Assembly: GCF_040930455.2 (NCBI RefSeq)
Contig: NZ_CP170494.1
Strand: one strand, 5' to 3'
Length of the DNA stretch: 64,000 nt
From: Neopusillimonas maritima
GTDB taxonomy: Bacteria; Pseudomonadota; Gammaproteobacteria; Burkholderiales; Burkholderiaceae_B
Positions within the stretch are counted from its first letter, which is position 1; every line of letters begins with the position of its first letter. Position numbers and translations under genes: made by a program. Shown in pieces: positions 46,161 through 53,365 of the stretch. The notes beneath the pieces were generated by a model that was given only the letters and a program-made list of their open reading frames with translations, ran no database searches and was not told the origin of the DNA.

Positions 46161-47180
46161 TTACTGCGCGTTCGCTTTGGCTTCCTGCTCGTAGAACTTA
46201 AGTGCAGCCTCACCGTCGACGTCCAACTCAGCGGCTGTCGTTATCCAGTCACCGCGCAACTTCTTGCCGTAAGTACGAAAAGCAGTCATCAAACTTTCGT
46301 CTGCCTCGATGAACGGTATGCCTTGGTCTGCAACATCTTTGCGTAATTTGGCTTCAAGCTGATCAATGGCTTCCAGGCGAGCGGCAAAAGCCTCGCCGGA
46401 TAAATCCATGACGATCTTTCGATCGGCCTCGGAAATGGCTTGCCAGCGTTTTTTGTTGACGAACAGCGCAAAGCTGGGCGCCGACATTTGCCCCGGTATG
46501 TCGGTAACGGCTTTGGCGTACTGGGCGGTGTGAAACGCGGTAGCGCTATAGAGCGGGTAGCCTGCAAACGCATCGACCGTGCCACCCGAGATAATTTCGT
46601 AACTGCGGGCGGCCGGCGCAACCACGACACCTGCGCCGGTTGCGGTTAGCATGTCGGCCACATTACCGGCAACAGAATAAATTTTGATGCCGTCAAGGTC
46701 GGCGGTGGATTTGACGGGGTCACTCATGCCGTAAATGGGCCCACCCGGAAAGGTGAAAAGCGACAGCAACTGAACGTCTTTATATTCGTTGGCGTCGGCG
46801 AAGTATTTCTCGTAGGTGCGCCATAGGGCAATGGAACTGCCCTTTGCGTTGACGTTAATGAATGGTAGATGCGCGATTTGGGAAAGCTTTACCCTGCCTT
46901 GCAGAAAGCCGTGGTACATGTAGGCGCCGTCAAAAACCCCTTTTTCAACCGCATCCATCTGCGCCTGGGGTGAGGCCATACTGGCCGGGGCGAAATCAAT
47001 TTTGACACGCCCATCGGTTGCCTTGATGACGTCCTCCGCCCAAGGTTTCAACACCAGGGTGTTGAATGGGTCTTGCGGTGCCATGAACATATTAAACAGT
47101 AGTTTGGTTTCCGCTTGAGCGGCCGTTCCGACAGCCGCGAGTGCCAGTACGCCAGCACCCAGCAAGTTCTTGATATTCAT
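46161..47180 (-). CDS. TRAP transporter substrate-binding protein with unusual ligand site
   Basis: A 339-residue DctP-fold protein with a Sec signal (MNIKNLLGAGVLALAAVG, cleavage after AQA). The AAAGGAG Shine-Dalgarno ahead of 47180 fixes the start; the open frame to 47303 is not coding. In classical members an arginine in a LKGLKxR motif grips the ligand carboxylate. Here the matching place reads LDGIKIYSVAGN, with tyrosine. The orphan binding protein at 28.4 kb keeps the arginine. The ligand may thus not be a simple carboxylate. Genes for both permeases follow directly. Confidence 0.9.
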   Translation of the reverse strand: MNIKNLLGAGVLALAAVGTAAQAETKLLFNMFMAPQDPFNTLVLKPWAEDVIKATDGRVKIDFAPASMASPQAQMDAVEKGVFDGAYMYHGFLQGRVKLSQIAHLPFINVNAKGSSIALWRTYEKYFADANEYKDVQLLSLFTFPGGPIYGMSDPVKSTADLDGIKIYSVAGNVADMLTATGAGVVVAPAARSYEIISGGTVDAFAGYPLYSATAFHTAQYAKAVTDIPGQMSAPSFALFVNKKRWQAISEADRKIVMDLSGEAFAARLEAIDQLEAKLRKDVADQGIPFIEADESLMTAFRTYGKKLRGDWITTAAELDVDGEAALKFYEQEAKANAQ

Positions 47181-47226
47181 GATTTGTCTCCTTTGGTGTT
47201 TGTATATTTTGAAACTGCTTGGGCAG

Positions 47227-47727
47227 TTATGCGGCAGGTTTGGGCTCTGCTCTTGTTGTGGAAGCCGACGATACCGGCGGCGCGAAAATAACGTCGTAGT
47301 CACGCGCGATTCGAGTCGCCTCTGCCGGGTTGGTGACGTTGTGCAAACGCTGATAAAGCTCTAGTAGTTTTCCGGCCGGGGCGGCCCAGAACAGGGCTGT
47401 GACGGCTTCACCTGAGTTATTAAAGAAGGCATGGGGCAAGCCTCGCGGCATGCGCACCAGGTCGCCACTGGAGGCGGTTCTTTTTTTGCCGTCCAGCAGC
47501 AGGTCGATACGGCCGTCAATAACAAAAATATATTCGTCCTGAAACGGGTGTGTATGCGGTGGAACAAACGTTTCAATGGGAAACGTTGCATGCCACGCGA
47601 TGCTCTCTTCACTTACTTGTTTAGGGACATAAACTTGTCCCATCACATTCCACGCCACACCATCCAGGCCAACATTGGCCGGGGTGATATCGGGGAGTTC
47701 AAGGGTGGTGGATGAAGTCTCAGTCAT
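47227..47727 (-). CDS. metal-binding cupin-domain protein
   Basis: A 166-residue single-cupin protein. Motif 1 PPHTHPFQDEYIFVIDG (HxH, Glu) and motif 2 GDLVRMPRGLPHAFFN (Pro-Gly-His) give the full set of metal ligands, so it may be an enzyme (isomerase or dioxygenase-like) or a small-molecule sensor. It sits between the sulfatase-like gene and the TRAP genes, 46 bases before the binding-protein start and 16 bases after the sulfatase stop. A role in the same pathway is therefore likely. Confidence 0.88.
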   Translation of the reverse strand: MTETSSTTLELPDITPANVGLDGVAWNVMGQVYVPKQVSEESIAWHATFPIETFVPPHTHPFQDEYIFVIDGRIDLLLDGKKRTASSGDLVRMPRGLPHAFFNNSGEAVTALFWAAPAGKLLELYQRLHNVTNPAEATRIARDYDVIFAPPVSSASTTRAEPKPAA

Positions 47728-47743
47728 GATGAATGGCTCCTGG

Positions 47744-49432
47744 TTACGCCGTTAGGCGGTCTAAAGTGGATTTCACTAAGGGGTTGGTGGAAGCAAATCT
47801 GGGCTTGAATCCTTGTCGAGCCGTTGCCAACTCTTCCTCGTCCCAGTAACCAATCAAGATGCCCCCTTCTGAAATGCGTGGCTGCACCTCGACCGACTCG
47901 ATCGCATCGTCGGTAACGGTGACGCGTTGACGCGGCGCCCTGGCCCACTGGAACAGCGCTTCGTGAAGCCGCGCACGCGCTTCAATGTGTTCGTGTTCTT
48001 GAGACTCACCCAAATCATGAAATTCGTTGGGATCCTTTTGCAGGTCAAAAAGCATCGGACGATAGTTTTCAAACAAGACGTACTTCCAACGCCCATCAAA
48101 AATCATGCGCATCCAGGCCTGGCGCGCCTTCGTGTTCAGTTCAATACGAGAATCCTGGAAGGCGTAGTCGTACTCGCAAATGACTGTCTGGCGCCAGTCT
48201 TTCGGTTGCTCGCCAAAAAGCAGGGGGCGCAAAGAACGTCCATCCATAATGTGGGGCACGGCGGGGCCGCCGTAAGCATCAAGAAAAGTGGGGGCCAAAT
48301 CTACCGCCTCAACCAGTGCTTTGTTGCGTGTGTTGCGGGTGCAATCGGCCCTGGGGTCCGGGTCGTACACAATCAGCGGCACGCGGATCACCGGTTCGTG
48401 GAAAAGGTCTTTTTCACCCATCCAATGGTCGCCCATGTAATCGCCATGGTCTGAGGTGAAGACGATCATGGTGTTGTCCATCAGGTCGCGCTCTTCCATG
48501 AATGAGAACAGCAGACCCAACTGGTCGTCGATTTGTTTAATGAGGCCCATGTAACCGCAGAGCACCGTTTCGCGTACCTCGTCGCGCGAGAATGTCTGTG
48601 AAACGCGATGATGCATCATGGCTTCATAAACGGGGTGAGGGTTGTGTTTTTCTTCTTCCGATCGCACCACCGGCAAGGCATCCGACGGCTTGAACATGCC
48701 GGCATAAGGCTCGGGTGCAATATAAGGCCAATGGGGCTTGATGTAAGACAAGTGCATGCACCACGGCTGATTACCGGCTTCGTTGATAAAGTCCATGGCG
48801 CGGCGGGTAATGTAGGGCGTTTCCGAGTGTTCGTCGGGTATGCGGGCCGCCTTGTTTGAATATTTCAGAAACCAGCCCGATCGAATATTCCCTTCATCAT
48901 CGACGGTTGCATTTGCCCACTCTTCCCAGGGGTTATCACCTTCAAAACCCTGCTCCCTTAAATATTGGTTATAGGCAGGTTCGGGGTCATGACCCGAATA
49001 GGGGTGAATACCGTCGTCTCGCTCGTAGGGGTCGAAACCACATTCGCCAATACGGCGTCCGATTTTCGAGTTCGGGTCAATGCCCAATCTGGCCATGCCG
49101 GAAAGGTCGGCCCTCATGTGGGTTTTACCCACAATGGCCGACTGCACGCCAAGTGGACGCAGGTGATCACCTATGGTCATTTCGCCGACTTTGAGCGGAA
49201 CAAAATTCCAGCTGGCACCGTGTGAATGAACATACCGGCCGGTGTAATAGCTCATGCGGGATGGGCCGCAGACCGGCGATTGCACATAGGCACGCTCAAA
49301 TAAAACGCCTTTCGCGGCCAGTGCGTCGAGATTGGGGGTTTTCAAAGTGGGGTGGCCAAAGCACGACAGATAATCGGCGCGCAGTTGGTCACACATAATG
49401 AAGAGGATGTTCTTCACTTTGCGCTTACTCAT
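47744..49432 (-). CDS. sulfatase-family hydrolase, leaderless (arylsulfatase or phosphonate/phosphate monoester hydrolase type)
   Basis: A 562-residue alkaline-phosphatase-superfamily enzyme. Metal ligands lie in FIMCDQLRADY (D15) and TSDHGDYMGDH. The formylglycine motif VCGPSRMSYYTGR places the cysteine to be oxidised at C55 (CxPSR). PWCMHLSYIKPHWPY and IGYWDEEEL resemble the phosphonate monoester hydrolase branch. There is no signal peptide, so the substrate must be imported, presumably by the TRAP system downstream. I prefer the start at 49432, which has AGGAGG 4 bases upstream; 49456 is an alternative without one. No formylglycine-generating enzyme gene is in the window. Confidence 0.9.
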   Translation of the reverse strand: MSKRKVKNILFIMCDQLRADYLSCFGHPTLKTPNLDALAAKGVLFERAYVQSPVCGPSRMSYYTGRYVHSHGASWNFVPLKVGEMTIGDHLRPLGVQSAIVGKTHMRADLSGMARLGIDPNSKIGRRIGECGFDPYERDDGIHPYSGHDPEPAYNQYLREQGFEGDNPWEEWANATVDDEGNIRSGWFLKYSNKAARIPDEHSETPYITRRAMDFINEAGNQPWCMHLSYIKPHWPYIAPEPYAGMFKPSDALPVVRSEEEKHNPHPVYEAMMHHRVSQTFSRDEVRETVLCGYMGLIKQIDDQLGLLFSFMEERDLMDNTMIVFTSDHGDYMGDHWMGEKDLFHEPVIRVPLIVYDPDPRADCTRNTRNKALVEAVDLAPTFLDAYGGPAVPHIMDGRSLRPLLFGEQPKDWRQTVICEYDYAFQDSRIELNTKARQAWMRMIFDGRWKYVLFENYRPMLFDLQKDPNEFHDLGESQEHEHIEARARLHEALFQWARAPRQRVTVTDDAIESVEVQPRISEGGILIGYWDEEELATARQGFKPRFASTNPLVKSTLDRLTA

Positions 49433-49500
49433 GTCTCCTCCTGATACTTGTGTCATGGGGATTAATAATTCTGTAAACCAATTCTAGGGAGCCGTCATTT

Positions 49501-49552
49501 ATTCGAGTAGTGCTTTCTTTTCATGTCGATTACCATTGGTTATCGCTCGAAT
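49501..49552. promoter_or_regulatory. spaced inverted repeat in the sulfatase/LysR divergent promoter
   Basis: ATTCGAG (49501-49507) and CTCGAAT (49546-49552) form an inverted pair 38 bases apart in the 131-base divergent gap. LysR regulators usually bind one dyad near -65 and a weaker one near the promoter; this pair could be half-sites. Confidence 0.35.
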
Positions 49553-49563
49553 GGAGTTAACGT

Positions 49564-50475
49564 ATGCGTCTACAGCAACTTGAACTGTTGGTTACCCTGG
49601 CCGAGCAGGGTAGTCTTCGGGCTGCGGCGGAAGTGCTGAACATCACTCAACCTGCTTTAAGCAAGTCACTACGCCGACTGGAAGAAGAGTTTGGTGCCGC
49701 GTTAGTGCAGCGCAGCGCCAAAGGGGTTCGGCTGACGCAGGTTGGCGAGCTTCTGGCCGCCCGGGCGGTCACCGTTATACGGGAAGTGGCACGCGCGCAT
49801 GAAGACGTTTCCTCACACCTGGGGAATACAACCGGTCGGGTTACGGTTGGGTTATCACCTGCGGTGGCGGTGCTTTTTTCGCCGGGGGCGGTAGCGCGCA
49901 TTCGCAGGCGCTGGCCCCATGCCAGGGTTTGCATCCGCGATGTACTGTATCCGCAAGCTTTGCATCAGCTGCGGCGTGGTGATTTGGATTTTGTCTTAGG
50001 GCCGGTACCGGCAACCGGGGTTGGGGCTGACCTGCTTTGTCAGGTGCTGTTTCACAGCCAGGAGGTGATCGGAGCAAGACGAGGTCACCCACTGGCCAAG
50101 GTGCGTAAATTGAAGGATTTGTCTGATGCTTCATGGATACTGGTTGGGCCGGCGCGTGGGCCGGGTGACCCCCAGCATCTGCACCTGGAAGAGCGCGGCA
50201 TGCCACCACCCAAGGTGCCCCTTGAGTGTGAATCTTTTTTTTCTCTGCTCAGCCTGATGCCTACACAAGACGTCATTGGCATTATGCCGCGCAGTTTTCT
50301 TAGCCGTCACGGCCGCCGGGCAGGTCTGGTGTCTTTACCGATTGAAGACCCTTTGCCCATCACCACAATTTATGCGGTCTCGCGCAGCGACGCGCCCCTA
50401 AGCCTGCCGGCACAAGACCTGCTTGAGGCTTTCATGCAAGAGGCCCGTGAGGTTGTGAATAGCCAATTAAAATAA
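49564..50475 (+). CDS. LysR-family transcriptional regulator
   Basis: A 303-residue LysR regulator with the N-terminal winged helix-turn-helix (AAAEVLNITQPALSKSLRRLEEEFG, about 18-42) and a C-terminal periplasmic-binding-like effector domain (about 92-300). A GGAG Shine-Dalgarno lies 7 bases from the ATG. It is divergent from the sulfatase-cupin-TRAP genes, the classic position of their regulator. The effector is presumably the imported compound or its product. Confidence 0.93.
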   Translation: MRLQQLELLVTLAEQGSLRAAAEVLNITQPALSKSLRRLEEEFGAALVQRSAKGVRLTQVGELLAARAVTVIREVARAHEDVSSHLGNTTGRVTVGLSPAVAVLFSPGAVARIRRRWPHARVCIRDVLYPQALHQLRRGDLDFVLGPVPATGVGADLLCQVLFHSQEVIGARRGHPLAKVRKLKDLSDASWILVGPARGPGDPQHLHLEERGMPPPKVPLECESFFSLLSLMPTQDVIGIMPRSFLSRHGRRAGLVSLPIEDPLPITTIYAVSRSDAPLSLPAQDLLEAFMQEAREVVNSQLK

Positions 50476-50480
50476 CGTTT

Positions 50481-51077
50481 ATGTTTCGCATCAATTGCCC
50501 ACAATGTCGGCGTCCCGAACCGTACTGCGTTTGCCAGTACATTACAAAGGTAACCAGCACCACGCGGGTTCTTATTTTGCAGCATCCGGAGGAAGATCGA
50601 CACCCGTTTAATACCGGCCGCCTGGCTGCATTAAGCCTGAAGAATTGCGATCTTTGGGTAGGTGAACAGTTTTCTGGTCTTAGCGCAGAGCTGGCAAAGT
50701 TTTCATCTGTGTATTTGTTGTTTCCCGGCGAATCGGCAAAAACGCCCCCGACGTTGGCTGAACACGTAGCCGACAAGCCAACTTTATTAATAGTGCCGGA
50801 CGGTACTTGGCGGAAAGCCGGTAAGATTCTTTATGCAAACCCGGAGCTTGAAAGTTTGCCGCGCGTTAAGTTGGGGCCGGGTAACCCTTCGCGTTATCGC
50901 ATTCGCAAAGCGCCAAAACCCGAAGCCGTCGCGACCATCGAAGCAATTGTGCGCACCTTGGAAGTTTGGGAGCCCGAGCGTGATTTCTTGCCGGTTTTAA
51001 AACCGTTTGAGGTGTTGGTGGAACAGCAACTGGCAAAGCGTCCTTTGCGGAAAACCTCGACACCCCCAAATAGTTAA
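50481..51077 (+). CDS. DTW-domain tRNA-uridine aminocarboxypropyltransferase (TapT-like)
   Basis: A 198-residue SPOUT-class protein. TapT enzymes add the 3-amino-3-carboxypropyl group of S-adenosylmethionine to U47 of tRNA. The Cys-rich start NCPQCRRPEPYCVC, LILQHPEEDRHPFNTGRLA near 33, and the name-giving DGTWRKAGKIL near 107 are all present. It starts 5 bases after the LysR gene but is functionally unrelated to it. Confidence 0.9.
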   Translation: MFRINCPQCRRPEPYCVCQYITKVTSTTRVLILQHPEEDRHPFNTGRLAALSLKNCDLWVGEQFSGLSAELAKFSSVYLLFPGESAKTPPTLAEHVADKPTLLIVPDGTWRKAGKILYANPELESLPRVKLGPGNPSRYRIRKAPKPEAVATIEAIVRTLEVWEPERDFLPVLKPFEVLVEQQLAKRPLRKTSTPPNS

Positions 51078-51084
51078 ACGCCTA

Positions 51085-52650
51085 TTACAACAACGACGCC
51101 ATCAACCAGTAAATAATAGCGGCAAGTAGTGCCGATGCGGGCACGGTAATAATCCAGGCAGCTACGATCTTGGTAACGGCAGTACGCTTCACCAGTTCGT
51201 TTTTGTAAACCTTTCGAATCTTCTTATATTCTTTTTTGCTCAGTTCAATGTCGGCTTCATGGGCTTTCAGCTCTTTCAGCATGGTTTGTTTGGTGGCGAC
51301 GTCGGCGGCCGCAAAGCGGTCGAGGAAGGCTTCAACAATTTCCTTGTCGGCACCGGAGTGGTGGTGCTTTATTTCTTCCAGCATGCGTGAGTAGTTAGAT
51401 TTCAAACGTTCACGCAGGAAGCCCACGCCAAAAATGCCACCAATGGCAATATGGGTGGAGCTGACCGGCAAGCCTAACTGCGAAGCGATAATAACGGTAA
51501 TGGCGGCAGCCATTGCCACTGAAAACGCGCGCATTTGGTCGAGGTCGGTAATTTCGCCGCCTACGGTACGAATCAGTTTGGGGCCGTATAAGGCCAGACC
51601 CAGCGCAATACCGAATGCGCCGATTAACAATACCCATAATGGAATACCGGCCTGGTCGGATACACCGCCGCGTAGAACAGTGTCGGCAATGGCGGCCAAC
51701 GGGCCGATAGCATTGGCAACATCGTTGGCGCCGTGGGCGAAACTTAACAACGCGGCTGCAAAAATAAGGGGAACAATAAACAGCGAATTGATGGCCTTCT
51801 TGGTGTTGTTCAGCTGGCTGGCCCGGCGTGTAAGTAACTTACGCATGAGTAGCCATAACACCAGGCCCATAACAAGGCCAATGGCCGCTGCGGTGTAGAA
51901 ATCAACCTTCCATACCTTGCTTAACCCTTTCAGCATCAGGTAAGTGGTAAACGAAAATGCCATCACACCAATAAGGATTGGTACCGTGCGGCGGGCGGCT
52001 TCCACCATGTCGGTTTTATAGGTAATAGCGCGTTTAATCCATAGCAGGAAGCCGGCGGCAATGAGCCCACCCATGACGGGTGAGATGACCCAACTGGCAG
52101 CGATTTTTCCCATAACGGGCCAGTTGGCGGCGGCGAAACCACCGGCAGCCAGGCCTGCGCCCAGAACGGCACCCACAATAGAGTGGGTGGTGGAGACCGG
52201 GGCACCTAACGCGGTCGCAAGGTTCAGCCAGAGTGCGCCGGCAAGTAGCGCCGCCGTCATGAGTGCGATGAAATGGTCGCTGTCGGGTACATACGACATG
52301 TCGATAATGTCACCGCGTACCGTGGAAATGACGTCGCCCCCCGCGATGATGGCGCCGGCCATTTCGAATATGGCCGCAATGACAATGGCCCACCCCATGG
52401 AGATAGATTGAGACCCCACGGCAGGACCGACATTGTTGGCGACATCGTTGGCACCAATATTCATGGCCATGTAACCACCAATCATGGCGGCAACCACCAG
52501 CAAGATGCCTTGTTGCCCGGTGATACCCAAGCCTAGAGAAGAGTAAATCATGATGCCGGCAACAAACAGTAGTGCCAGTCCGTAGCGGAAGAACTCGCGT
52601 CGGCTGCGTTTGGTACCTTGTTGCAGGTCGTTCACGTTTTGGAGCTTCAT
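51085..52650 (-). CDS. pitA: PiT-family inorganic phosphate transporter
   Basis: A 521-residue membrane protein with about 10-12 membrane segments and the two inverted PiT signatures GANDVANNVGPAVGS (near residue 67) and GANDVANAIGPLAAI (near 307). It imports metal-phosphate by proton symport. A charged cytoplasmic region (about 410-490) near the C-terminus is longer than in some homologues. It is convergent with the DTW gene, 7 bases between stops. Confidence 0.94.
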   Translation of the reverse strand: MKLQNVNDLQQGTKRSRREFFRYGLALLFVAGIMIYSSLGLGITGQQGILLVVAAMIGGYMAMNIGANDVANNVGPAVGSQSISMGWAIVIAAIFEMAGAIIAGGDVISTVRGDIIDMSYVPDSDHFIALMTAALLAGALWLNLATALGAPVSTTHSIVGAVLGAGLAAGGFAAANWPVMGKIAASWVISPVMGGLIAAGFLLWIKRAITYKTDMVEAARRTVPILIGVMAFSFTTYLMLKGLSKVWKVDFYTAAAIGLVMGLVLWLLMRKLLTRRASQLNNTKKAINSLFIVPLIFAAALLSFAHGANDVANAIGPLAAIADTVLRGGVSDQAGIPLWVLLIGAFGIALGLALYGPKLIRTVGGEITDLDQMRAFSVAMAAAITVIIASQLGLPVSSTHIAIGGIFGVGFLRERLKSNYSRMLEEIKHHHSGADKEIVEAFLDRFAAADVATKQTMLKELKAHEADIELSKKEYKKIRKVYKNELVKRTAVTKIVAAWIITVPASALLAAIIYWLMASLL

Positions 52651-52745
52651 GGGTAAATTAGGGCTTGTTCTGGGTTAAGGAAAACAGCGTTTAAATAAAC
52701 AGTGCAAATTATGAGATTTCTTTTTTTTGTCATATTTCGCACATG

Positions 52746-52773
52746 AAAAAGCCCATGTGTTGCATGCATGGGC
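52746..52773 (-). terminator. rho-independent terminator of the hemerythrin gene
   Basis: On the minus strand GCCCATG and CATGGGC enclose a 9-base loop and are followed by TTTTT, about 28 bases after the hemerythrin stop. Confidence 0.75.
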
Positions 52774-52800
52774 GGGGTGTATTTTAACCGTTATTGCGGA

Positions 52801-53346
52801 TTAGGCTGTTTGCAGGCTCAGGGCAAATTGCATATGGTGCTGATGGTGGTGGGCGTGGATTCGCTCGACCTCTGCAAAGCCCACTTTCAGCGCATTGACT
52901 TGTGCATCACTTAATAAGCGTTCCGCCATGGGGAACACCATGGCGTCTTCTTTCCAGATGTGGTCGGGGTAAAGAAGGGCAATGCCCCGAATGGCTTCGC
53001 AAATGGTTTGACGGGCTTGTGTTTCATTTTCGCCTAATAAGTTAATCCCCTCTTCCAATTGGCCGACCAGTTTTCGTCCTTTCACGTGTTCGCCTTTTAA
53101 ACCACCAATGGGGCACCCGCTTTCCGGGACATTGGCGTCGACCAGTGCGGGAAAGAGCAGGTCTTCCTCTTTGCCGTGATGGCAGTGGTCGGCAAATTCC
53201 CGCATGAATTGAACGGCTTGGCGCAGGACGGATGCATTAACGGGTTCGGAGCCGGCAATACCAGGCGCAAGGCTGTTTAAATGATTTACAACCATCAGAA
53301 TATAGCGATGGTCGTCAACAAGTTGTTGAATGGGGTGGTCTGACAT
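52801..53346 (-). CDS. hemerythrin-domain protein
   Basis: A 181-residue four-helix protein with the likely diiron ligands in order: VDDHRYILMVVNH near residue 11-23, DHCHHGKEEDLLFPAL near 53-65, PDHIWKEDAMVFPMAERL near 131, and the His-rich end IHAHHHQHHMQF. Bacterial relatives bind oxygen, sense redox state or help repair Fe-S and NO damage. It lies 19 bases after the PQQ dehydrogenase gene and may be read through from it. Confidence 0.88.
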   Translation of the reverse strand: MSDHPIQQLVDDHRYILMVVNHLNSLAPGIAGSEPVNASVLRQAVQFMREFADHCHHGKEEDLLFPALVDANVPESGCPIGGLKGEHVKGRKLVGQLEEGINLLGENETQARQTICEAIRGIALLYPDHIWKEDAMVFPMAERLLSDAQVNALKVGFAEVERIHAHHHQHHMQFALSLQTA

Positions 53347-53365
53347 CGTCCGACTCCTTTAAGAA

